Shown here: positions 38,980 to 45,826 of the stretch, piece after piece
How the letters are laid out: every line of letters starts with the position of its first letter
How positions within the stretch are numbered: position 1 is the stretch's first letter
Source of the DNA: an uncultured Bacilli bacterium
GTDB taxonomy: Bacteria; Bacillota_I; Bacilli_A; RF39; UBA660
NCBI GenBank assembly: GCA_934168005.1
Contig: CAKPMN010000004.1
Coordinates: 1-53,355 of the forward strand
Direction: 5' to 3'
DNA length: 53,355 nucleotides
The notes under the pieces: generated by a model
The model's input: the letters and a program-made list of their open reading frames with translations, nothing else
Told to the model about the DNA's origin: nothing
The model's database searches: none
Program-made: the position numbers and the translations under genes

Positions 38980-38998
38980 ATTTCTCCTCCTTTACTAA

Positions 38999-39022
38999 AA
39001 AATAAGGCTTATTCCTTATTTT
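38999..39022 (-). terminator. terminator of rpmG and the 57-residue gene
   Basis: Nine-base stem AAAATAAGG/CCTTATTTT with a six-base loop and T-run on the minus strand; it includes the stop of the 57-residue gene. Confidence 0.8.
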
Positions 39023-39189
39023 CTACCTTGTTTTTTATTAACCCTAACCTTTTGATAAACTTTTTCTTTACTTGTTTCTTTTGATGGTTGATTTACTTTT
39101 TCTGTTACAGTTTGACTATCTATTTCAATTATCTTTTTATAATCATAAGTAGTTATTAAATCACCACGATTAACTGCATAGTTCTTCAT
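39016..39189 (-). CDS. small basic protein linked to rpmG (57 aa)
   Basis: The frame starts three bases after the rpmG stop, with TAAGGAAG as ribosome site inside the rpmG end, and runs 57 codons to a terminator. The product opens MKNYAVNRGDLITTYDYKKI, has a polar middle and ends VNKKQGRK, strongly basic. No domain is recognised. Tight coupling to rpmG and the terminator placed exactly at its stop support a real gene. Confidence 0.65.
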   Translation of the reverse strand: MKNYAVNRGDLITTYDYKKIIEIDSQTVTEKVNQPSKETSKEKVYQKVRVNKKQGRK

Positions 39190-39192
39190 TTA

Positions 39193-39366
39193 TTATGCTT
39201 CCTTAGATTCTTTATGAAGTGTGTGTCTTTGACATTTTTTACAATGTCTATTTAATTCTAGACGTTCTGTTGTTTTTTTTCTGTTCTTTTGTACACGGTA
39301 ATTTTTTTCTTTACATTCAGTACTAACTAAAGTTACTAATTCTCTGTTTTCACCTTTTTTTGCCAT
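39193..39366 (-). CDS. rpmG: 50S ribosomal protein L33
   Basis: A 57-residue ribosomal protein: MAKKGENRELVTLVSTECKE, then NYRVQKNRKKTTERLELNRH and CKKCQRHTLHKESK. The zinc-type pattern is partial: the C-terminal CxxC pair is present but the N-terminal pair is reduced to one cysteine, which may mean loss of zinc binding. GGAGGAAG precedes the ATG, and an extended -10 promoter lies at 39401-39409. Confidence 0.93.
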   Translation of the reverse strand: MAKKGENRELVTLVSTECKEKNYRVQKNRKKTTERLELNRHCKKCQRHTLHKESKEA

Positions 39367-39400
39367 ACTTCTTCCTCCTTTTTTACAAACGACTATTAAT

Positions 39401-39428
39401 ATTATATCAAAAAATATTAAAATAGCAA
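39401..39428 (-). promoter_or_regulatory. promoter of rpmG
   Basis: TTGCTA (39423-39428), 16-base spacer and extended -10 TGATATAAT (39401-39409) on the minus strand. Confidence 0.7.
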
Positions 39429-39440
39429 TATCTTTTTTAT

Positions 39441-41441
39441 TTAAGAATAAAGTTCAAAGTACGCATCGCTTACTTTTTTTGTTATTCTTCTGTTTACTGA
39501 AGTTGTATACTCACCCGACTGTTCATAATATACATCTGGTGATATTATTGTAAAGCTAACTTGTGGATCATCATATGGAGCATATGCTGCAAAGGTATGA
39601 CTAAGTGTTTCTTTATCTATTAATCCATCAGAATCAGAATCTATGAAACTTTGACTTGTTCCTGTTTTACCAGCAGGTTTATATTTCTTATCTATATAAT
39701 TATAACCTGTTCCTCCTGGTTTTAACACTTCTATAAATCCTTCTTTTACTCTTTTTATGTATTCATCATTTGTGTTAACTTTATTTAATTCTTTTGTTTC
39801 ATATTCATATATCTTTTCATTTGTCTTACTTGATACTACATATTTTAATAAGTGTTGTGAAACTCTTAGTCCATCATTTGCGATTGTGTTTATGTATTGT
39901 GATATTTGAAGTGGTGTATACATATCGTATTGACCAATTGAAAAGTCTAATAATAATCCTGCTGTATCATTAGTTCCTTTTAATCCTTTTGACTCATTTG
40001 GTAAATCTATTTCTGTTAATACTCCAAGACCAAATTCATTAAATGTGTTTCTATATGTTTCAAATGCTTTTGGATTTAATGGAAATACTCCGTTATAAGT
40101 ATATTTGTAACCTGCTACTTTCATTGCAGTATAAAACTGATAAGTGTTTGATGAATATTTTAAAGCAGTTATATCATTTAGATTTCCTAATTTTTTCCAA
40201 GAACATTTAAGAGGTGTTGCGGCTAATTTTACACATGTATCACTTCTTTTTTCACCTATTTTTAAGGCAGCGGTATTATAACCTACTATTTGAGATGCTC
40301 CTTTTATTACAGATCCTACTGTTATTTGAGATGTTATTATTCCTGGGGTATAGTCATAAAATACGTAGTTATCATCCTGTTTTTCAATCATTTTCCCAGA
40401 CATTGCTAATATTTCACCTGTTTTTGGATTTGATACTATAACATATGATTTATTGTAATATTTTGTATTCTTCTCACCTTTAGCTTTTATCAGTTCTTCT
40501 TCTAATATTTCTTCTATTTTTTCTTGAAGACGAATATCAATACTTAGATAAATATCATTTCCCCTACTTCCTTCTTTTAAAAGAATGTCTTTATCACTTC
40601 CTTTTTGATATACATCCTTTTCTCCTTTTAAGTAGTTATCGTATTGATATTCTAAATAACTTGTTCCAACTCTATCCTCTAATGAATATCCTTTACTTGT
40701 AAATTCTTGTTTTTTATCTGATGGAATTTTCGTAACTGTTCCAAATATACTTTTTAAAATATTTCCATATGGGTATATTCTTTTCCAATCCAATCTAACA
40801 TTAAAGCCTTTTAGATCATTTATATTTGCTGCTATGTAGGCATATTCTGAATCTGTAACATCTTCGTTTTTTATTATTTTTTCTTGATATGAATATCCTT
40901 TATTCATTAAATAATATAAATATGCAGCTTTTTTATCTATTTCGTTTAAACTTTCTATTTCATCTTTTGTTATCCGCTTTCTTTTTAAGTCTTCTATCTC
41001 TTTAGTAGTCATTTTTCTAAGCTTTAATTTTTCCCATTCTTCTTCTGTTATTTTTTCATTTAAATATGTTTTACTTTTAGCTATTAAAAAATCTTTTATC
41101 ATTCTTTCTGTTAAATTATTTGTTTTAAGGGATAAAACTTCTGCTATTTTATAAGCAAGTGCTATTTCTTCTTGCCTTGTAATTTTTTCTTTTTTGTAAT
41201 AAATAACTTTTATTGGCTCGTTATCTACTAATATATTTCCAGATCTATCATATATTCTTCCTCTTGGAGCAGTGTTTCCATAGTATGTTTTTATCATACT
41301 TTCATCTAATAATTTTTCATATTTTTCTTGACTTATTATTTGAATATAGAATAAATATCCTAGTAAAGTTAATAATTGTATTATTATAATGATTGTTAGT
41401 ACATTATATCTAGTAATTTTATTTTTGTTTTTTTTCTTCAT
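39441..41441 (-). CDS. class B penicillin-binding protein (PBP2-like transpeptidase)
   Basis: Cross-links peptidoglycan outside the membrane. The 666 residues comprise one N-terminal helix (YNVLTIIIIIQLLTLLGYLF), the class B dimerisation part with APRGRIYDRSGNILVDNEP, an unusually Lys/Glu-rich insert (about 115-170), and the transpeptidase domain. The latter has SVIK (near 377), SSN (near 430) and AGKTGTS (near 591). This could be the elongation PBP2 or a sporulation/division homologue. The start overlaps the SOD-like gene by 23 bases and has no clear ribosome site, so translation is probably coupled. Confidence 0.93.
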   Translation of the reverse strand: MKKKNKNKITRYNVLTIIIIIQLLTLLGYLFYIQIISQEKYEKLLDESMIKTYYGNTAPRGRIYDRSGNILVDNEPIKVIYYKKEKITRQEEIALAYKIAEVLSLKTNNLTERMIKDFLIAKSKTYLNEKITEEEWEKLKLRKMTTKEIEDLKRKRITKDEIESLNEIDKKAAYLYYLMNKGYSYQEKIIKNEDVTDSEYAYIAANINDLKGFNVRLDWKRIYPYGNILKSIFGTVTKIPSDKKQEFTSKGYSLEDRVGTSYLEYQYDNYLKGEKDVYQKGSDKDILLKEGSRGNDIYLSIDIRLQEKIEEILEEELIKAKGEKNTKYYNKSYVIVSNPKTGEILAMSGKMIEKQDDNYVFYDYTPGIITSQITVGSVIKGASQIVGYNTAALKIGEKRSDTCVKLAATPLKCSWKKLGNLNDITALKYSSNTYQFYTAMKVAGYKYTYNGVFPLNPKAFETYRNTFNEFGLGVLTEIDLPNESKGLKGTNDTAGLLLDFSIGQYDMYTPLQISQYINTIANDGLRVSQHLLKYVVSSKTNEKIYEYETKELNKVNTNDEYIKRVKEGFIEVLKPGGTGYNYIDKKYKPAGKTGTSQSFIDSDSDGLIDKETLSHTFAAYAPYDDPQVSFTIISPDVYYEQSGEYTTSVNRRITKKVSDAYFELYS

Positions 41442-41967
41442 ATATTTTACTTATGTATTCATAATTAATGTGTTCCAACAATCTTTTTACATAGGTATAT
41501 CTATCTAATTCATACATAATAATGTATGCATGTTCCCATAAATCTATTGTCATTAAAGTTTTAAAACCATAATATTCTGGTATATCTTCATTAGATGTTA
41601 GAATTATTCTTAACTTATTATTATCTAAAACTAGATTTACATAACCGCTTCCTTTTAATTTTAAGCTTTCATTTAATATTTCTTTTTCTAAATTTTCTAC
41701 ACTATTAAAATCTTTCTTTATCTGTTCTAATAAATTATTACTTATATTTGTCTTATATTGTGATATACTTTTAAAATATCTCTCATGATTTAATGCACCA
41801 CCTAAATTATATAAAATATCCCCTCTTAAACTAAGTGGATAGTCATCTACTTTTTCTATTAAGCTTTCTAGATTATTTGTATTTGAAACTAGTTTTTTTA
41901 AATTTTCTAAGTATTCATTATATAAATCAATTTGAATTTTATATGTCTTTTCATCCATATTAGTCAT
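41419..41967 (-). CDS. Fe/Mn superoxide-dismutase-like protein lacking the first metal histidine
   Basis: The C-terminal two thirds match Fe/Mn SOD: LGGALNHERYF (second His ligand, near 57) and LMTIDLWEHAYIIMYELDRY (Asp and His ligands, near 138-142). The N-terminal helix that should carry the HHxxHH ligand segment reads KTYKIQIDLYNEYLENLKKL, so the first His is Gln or Ile and the nearby His pair is gone, although the Tyr position is kept. With three of four ligands it may be inactive or bind metal differently. Start: GAGGTGAAATA before ATG 41967; the longer frame from 42021 has no support. It overlaps the PBP gene. Confidence 0.78.
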   Translation of the reverse strand: MTNMDEKTYKIQIDLYNEYLENLKKLVSNTNNLESLIEKVDDYPLSLRGDILYNLGGALNHERYFKSISQYKTNISNNLLEQIKKDFNSVENLEKEILNESLKLKGSGYVNLVLDNNKLRIILTSNEDIPEYYGFKTLMTIDLWEHAYIIMYELDRYTYVKRLLEHINYEYISKIYEEKKQK

Positions 41968-42020
41968 TATTTCACCTCTATTTATTTTATTAATTTGGTT
42001 ATATTTTATTCTTTTTTTCA

Positions 42021-42026
42021 TATAAT
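42021..42026 (+). promoter_or_regulatory. -10 element of the DUF2624-like gene
   Basis: TATAAT 16 bases before the GTG start; no convincing -35 at the right distance. Confidence 0.5.
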
Positions 42027-42041
42027 ACTATTGGTGGTAAT

Positions 42042-42302
42042 GTGATTAAAAGATATGTTGAAAGATATATAAATAATTTAACCAAAAGTAACGCTATTGA
42101 ACTTTTAAAGAAGGAAAACATTCATTTATCTGATACTGAAGTAGATTTATGTTTTAACTATATAAAAAAGAACTGGTTTCTTTTATTTGAAAATCAAGAA
42201 AAAATATTTAGTGACTTAAGTAATTTATTAAATCCTACTTCTTATAATCAAATAAAACCAATTCTTTTATATTATCAGAAAAAATACAGTTCTTATTTAT
42301 AA
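42042..42302 (+). CDS. DUF2624-like small protein (YqfT-like, 86 aa)
   Basis: A small all-helical protein with GTG start after GGTGGTA. The sequence MIKRYVERYINNLTKSNAIE and NIHLSDTEVDLCFNYIKKNW resembles the Firmicutes DUF2624 family, whose B. subtilis member yqfT lies next to the endonuclease IV gene yqfS. Here it faces the endonuclease IV gene, and the two coding regions overlap tail-to-tail by ten bases. The function of the family is unknown. Confidence 0.7.
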   Translation: MIKRYVERYINNLTKSNAIELLKKENIHLSDTEVDLCFNYIKKNWFLLFENQEKIFSDLSNLLNPTSYNQIKPILLYYQKKYSSYL

Positions 42303-43177
42303 TAATTGTTAATGTCTTCGTATAGTTTATCGTTAAATTTCTTTGTTTTTATCATTTCTATTTCTTGTTTATATGGCGGATATTTTTTATCAACATAAGG
42401 TGTTTCTAATATTTTAGGAACATTTTTTAATTTGTCATTATATATAACCTTTATTAAATTATCAAAACCTATATGCCCATATCCTATATTCTCATGTCTA
42501 TCTTTTTTTGAACCAATAGCATTTTTGCTATCATTGACATGAATACATTGTAACTTATCTAATCCAATTATTTTGTCGAAATCAGTAAGTATTTTATCAA
42601 AATTTGATACATCATATCCAGCATCATTTATATGACATGTATCAAGACATACTCCTATTTTATCTTGGTAAATGATTCCTTCTATTATCTCTCTTAACTC
42701 TTCAAAACTAGTTCCACATTCTGTTCCTTTTCCAGCCATTGTTTCTAATAAAATTGTTACTTTTGTTGTTTTATCTATGACTTGATTTAGTCCATTTATT
42801 ATATTCTTTATTCCTTCTTCTTTTGTTACACCAACATGACTGCCAGGGTGTAACACCATTTTTTTGACTCCTAACTGTTCTACTCTTTTTATTTCATCTC
42901 TTAAAAAGTTTACAGCAAATTCATTTGTTTTAGGGTTAGCTAGATTAATTATATATGGTGCATGCACTATAACATTTTCTATATTTATACCATTTTCTGT
43001 CATTAATTTTAAAGCTTTTTCTGTTAATTCATCATTTATTTGGGAACGAGCTGTATTTTGTGGTGCCCCTGTATAAAACATGAATGTTGTTGAATTATAA
43101 CTAAGAGCTTCTTTGACACTTCCTACTAATTGATCTTCTTTTTTAAATGAAACATGTGATCCTATTATTAATTCCAT
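42293..43177 (-). CDS. nfo: endonuclease IV
   Basis: AP endonuclease of base-excision repair with three zinc ions. It has 294 aa: MELIIGSHVSFKKEDQLVGS, VHAPYIINLA, VLHPGSHVG, CLDTCHINDAGYD and HVNDSKNAIGSKKDRHENIGYGHIG, so all family metal-binding motifs are seen. AAGGAGG before ATG 43177 decides the start; the longer frame from 43216 is not supported. It converges on a DUF2624-like gene with a ten-base overlap. Confidence 0.96.
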   Translation of the reverse strand: MELIIGSHVSFKKEDQLVGSVKEALSYNSTTFMFYTGAPQNTARSQINDELTEKALKLMTENGINIENVIVHAPYIINLANPKTNEFAVNFLRDEIKRVEQLGVKKMVLHPGSHVGVTKEEGIKNIINGLNQVIDKTTKVTILLETMAGKGTECGTSFEELREIIEGIIYQDKIGVCLDTCHINDAGYDVSNFDKILTDFDKIIGLDKLQCIHVNDSKNAIGSKKDRHENIGYGHIGFDNLIKVIYNDKLKNVPKILETPYVDKKYPPYKQEIEMIKTKKFNDKLYEDINNYYK

Positions 43178-43206
43178 ATGTACCTCCTTTTTCATTTTAT
43201 CATAAA

Positions 43207-43231
43207 AAATAAACATTTTTCATGTTTATTT
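43207..43231 (-). terminator. terminator of the pilin/tail-collar operon
   Basis: Ten-base stem AAATAAACAT/ATGTTTATTT, five-base loop and T-run on the minus strand, at the end of the secreted collar gene. Confidence 0.85.
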
Positions 43232-43978
43232 TACTTTAATTATATAATACATAGCTATATAAGGTTGCATATTATTATGTGACTTATTTCCACCTGTATT
43301 TGAGTTTGTTCCTTTTGGAGTAACTGTATGAGTGTGAGTAGTTGTTGAAACTGTTGATCCTGTAAATGTATGGGTATGTTTACTATTAAATGAATATGTT
43401 ACTACTCCTAAACTTGTTCCAGACCCTGGTTTTGCAAAAGAAGCTGTTAATGATCCTTTTGAAAAAACTCCTGAGGCTAAAACTCCATCTGTTGTTATTA
43501 AAGTAGAAAATGATCCTACTACACTTGCTGTATCTGTTGTACCATTAAATGTATGATAATGTGTATTTGATTCGTCACTTGTTGTTGATGCTGTTCCTGT
43601 GAATGTATGAGTATGACTTGGAAGTTGGTTAGTTGTTAGAGTTACACTTTTTTCTCCTCCTGTTTTTCCAAGTGAATTAAAATCATTATCTGAAGATGAT
43701 ATTCCAACTATTGTTCTTCCAGATATATTTGGTAAATTAAAATGTGTTGAATCTGCACTACCATATGTTGTTCCTATAGCTTTATAAAGTTCTGGATAAT
43801 CACTTCTTGAAAGCGAAGCTCCATTTGCTATCATATAGCCTGTTGGAACTGTTGTACCAGAATATACAGTTATTGTTCCAACTGGACTTGTTGTAGTACC
43901 GTTTGAAACAACTTCTTCTGCTTTAATAGTTATTGGCAATAATAGAAGTAATGTTACTAATATACTTATTTTCTTCAT
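43226..43978 (-). CDS. secreted phage-tail-collar-domain protein with four HxH motifs
   Basis: A signal peptide (MKKISILVTLLLLLPITIKAE) directs export. The mature part is a tail-collar domain like those of phage short tail fibres: SPVGTITVYSGTTVPTGYMI, SDYPELYKAIGTTYG, THFNLPNISGRTIVG. A Ser/Thr/Gly-rich tip follows, with four His-x-His motifs: SHTHTFTGT (near 121), THYHTFNG (near 141), KHTHTFTGS (near 200) and THTHTVTP (near 216). It ends HNNMQPYIAMYYIIKVK, the usual collar ending. In T4 fibres such HxH motifs bind metal inside trimers. The gene follows the prepilin-collar fusion by 13 bases and is its paralogue. No sortase or membrane anchor is seen. Confidence 0.88.
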   Translation of the reverse strand: MKKISILVTLLLLLPITIKAEEVVSNGTTTSPVGTITVYSGTTVPTGYMIANGASLSRSDYPELYKAIGTTYGSADSTHFNLPNISGRTIVGISSSDNDFNSLGKTGGEKSVTLTTNQLPSHTHTFTGTASTTSDESNTHYHTFNGTTDTASVVGSFSTLITTDGVLASGVFSKGSLTASFAKPGSGTSLGVVTYSFNSKHTHTFTGSTVSTTTHTHTVTPKGTNSNTGGNKSHNNMQPYIAMYYIIKVK

Positions 43979-43991
43979 ATTTTTATCCTTT

Positions 43992-45326
43992 CTATTGATA
44001 TTTGATAATATAATTCATTGTTATATATGGCATTAAATTATTATGTGCTTCATCATTTCCTGTATTACCATTTGTTCCTTTAGCACTATAATTATGAGTA
44101 TGACCGGTATTATTTGGCGTTGATACTGCTGTAAATGTATGAGTATGATTTTGATCTATGAAACGATATTTACCAAAACCTATAGCACTACCTGAAGATA
44201 ATGAAGCCATAGAGTAATCTTCATCAAATATACTTACCTCATCATCCATGAATACAGCATTATCATCTTCTGCAAGTATAGAAAAAATTCCTTTCATACT
44301 TGATTTTTCATCTGTTGTACCACTATAAGTATGGGTATGTTTTCCACCAGCCAGAGTAGTTACTGTTGTACCTGTGAATGTGTGAGTATGACTTGGAAGT
44401 TCATTTATAGTTAATTTATGAGTACTTTCTCCACCCATATTACCTAAATTATATGTTGTAGTACTTCCTTTTTCTGTATAATTTCCAGTTCCTATTACTG
44501 TTTTACCTTTAATACTTGGTATATAAAAATACGCTGAATCTGGTGATGTACCATAAGTATCACCTATTGCATTATATAATTCTTGATATTTTGATATTTG
44601 AAGTAATGTTCCATCGGCTAATATATATCCTGATGGAATTGTCTTTCCAGCATAGGCGACTATAGTACCTACTGGAGTGTCATCTATTTCAACTGATGCT
44701 GAACATGTTAGTGTTGAAAAGTCATCTTTATTTACAACTTTTGCCGTTACTGAGCCACTTGTTGTAAATTTTATATTAACTTTTCTTCCTCCGTCGAAAG
44801 ATTCTACTTCTTTCCAATTTTTTCCTTCATCTAGTGAATAATAATATTCATATTCTGCATCTTCTGGTTGAGGATATGTTATGGTTACCATATTTGTTTG
44901 AGCGTTTCCAGATTTAGCTAATTTGCATACTGGTTTTGTTGTTGCATCTTCTATTAGTCCAACATCTGTACAAGTACTTCCTTTTACATAAGATAATTCA
45001 TATTCTTTTTCTGAGAAATATGAAACCTTAATTACATAGTTTAAATCTATTTCTGAGTCATCAAAAGCTAAATAATTGCCACTTTGCAAGCTTTCTACAC
45101 TAATACAAAATGTATTTCCCTCTTTTGCTGGATATTGATTTTTGTGATCAGCTATATATGATTTAGCTGCTGTTTTCATCAACAATAGTTTTGCATTTGA
45201 TATTTTAGCATTTTGACTATTTGTCATTTCTATTATTCTTGGGAAAGTTAAAAGCATTAAGATGCCTAGTAAGACAATGACCGCCAATAATTCTACTAAT
45301 GTAAAACCTTTGTTTTTTTTCATCAT
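43992..45326 (-). CDS. type IV prepilin fused to a phage-tail-collar domain
   Basis: The N-terminus (MMKKNKGFTLVELLAVIVLL) is a textbook prepilin signal: cleavage between G and F, Glu at mature position 5, then a long hydrophobic helix. Residues of about 30-130 are a pilin-like body with cysteines, and 130-215 look like an Ig-like domain. From about 215 a tail-collar domain begins (TPVGTIVAYAGKTIPSGYIL, YNAIGDTYGTSPDSAYFYIP) with four HxH motifs (SHTHTF, KHTHTY, NHTHTF, GHTHNY; near 311, 330, 394, 411) and the ending HNNLMPYITMNYIIKYQ. Starts at GTG 45332 or ATG 45323 are also possible. A consensus promoter precedes it, and a secreted collar paralogue follows. It is likely a minor pilin carrying an adhesive tip. 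Confidence 0.88.
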   Translation of the reverse strand: MMKKNKGFTLVELLAVIVLLGILMLLTFPRIIEMTNSQNAKISNAKLLLMKTAAKSYIADHKNQYPAKEGNTFCISVESLQSGNYLAFDDSEIDLNYVIKVSYFSEKEYELSYVKGSTCTDVGLIEDATTKPVCKLAKSGNAQTNMVTITYPQPEDAEYEYYYSLDEGKNWKEVESFDGGRKVNIKFTTSGSVTAKVVNKDDFSTLTCSASVEIDDTPVGTIVAYAGKTIPSGYILADGTLLQISKYQELYNAIGDTYGTSPDSAYFYIPSIKGKTVIGTGNYTEKGSTTTYNLGNMGGESTHKLTINELPSHTHTFTGTTVTTLAGGKHTHTYSGTTDEKSSMKGIFSILAEDDNAVFMDDEVSIFDEDYSMASLSSGSAIGFGKYRFIDQNHTHTFTAVSTPNNTGHTHNYSAKGTNGNTGNDEAHNNLMPYITMNYIIKYQ

Positions 45327-45358
45327 ACACACTATTCCTTCCCTATTTTACTAAGTAT

Positions 45359-45387
45359 ATTATAAATAAATTTGATTACAATGTCAA
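45359..45387 (-). promoter_or_regulatory. consensus promoter of the pilin/tail-collar operon
   Basis: Perfect TTGACA (45382-45387), 17-base spacer and perfect TATAAT (45359-45364) on the minus strand, so strong expression is expected. Confidence 0.88.
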
Positions 45388-45415
45388 TAAAAGTTAATGA
45401 GCCTTAAAACAATTA

Positions 45416-45436
45416 AAAAGGACAATTAGTCCTTTT
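45416..45436 (-). terminator. terminator of the CotD-like gene
   Basis: Eight-base stem AAAAGGAC/GTCCTTTT with a five-base loop; it overlaps the gene end and lies upstream of the pilin/collar promoter. Confidence 0.8.
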
Positions 45437-45704
45437 ATTTCATAAAACCAGAACATTTACCACAATCTAGATTTTCAACTTGACATTCTTCTGAACAAGT
45501 ATATTGTGGTGTGTATGTGTGTTTATAAATGTGTTTGTTTATTACATGTGTATGTATTGGACATACATGTGGTACTTCATGATATATTTCTTTTTCTACA
45601 CATTTAGTTATTGTTGGTTCTACTACACATTCTTCCATACATGGATTTTGAAATGCCATGTTTTGATTAAACATATTTCTATTACAACAATTTCTTTGGA
45701 ACAT
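45435..45704 (-). CDS. Cys/His-rich CotD-like spore-coat-type protein (89 aa)
   Basis: An 89-residue protein with ten cysteines, among them CCNRN, ECVVEP and CSEECQVENLDCGKCSG. Its middle reads HVCPIHTHVINKHIYKHTYT, which resembles the HxHxxxxxxHxxYxH pattern of the CotD inner spore-coat family. No signal peptide is present, as for coat proteins made in the mother cell. AAGGAGGAAA gives the start and a terminator closes it. No other spore gene is in the window, so a coat role is only suggested; a metal-binding or disulfide-rich structural protein is the alternative. Confidence 0.65.
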   Translation of the reverse strand: MFQRNCCNRNMFNQNMAFQNPCMEECVVEPTITKCVEKEIYHEVPHVCPIHTHVINKHIYKHTYTPQYTCSEECQVENLDCGKCSGFMK

Positions 45705-45774
45705 TTTGTTTCCTCCTTATCTAATTTATAATATGTTTTTTCTATATTTTTGAATAAGATAAATATCTAGTTAT

Positions 45775-45802
45775 TTGACTTTATTACTAAATTAAGTATA
45801 AT
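45775..45802 (+). promoter_or_regulatory. promoter of the transglutaminase-like gene
   Basis: TTGACT (45775-45780), 16-base spacer, TATAAT (45797-45802). Confidence 0.75.
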
Positions 45803-45826
45803 AGTACCTAATTTTGGGGGATTATT

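Noticed and set aside
43226..45326. Prophage remnant explaining the tail-collar genes
   Set aside because: No capsid, portal, terminase, integrase or lysis gene is near. One collar is fused to a prepilin and the other has a Sec signal, and a host-type promoter and terminator frame just these two.
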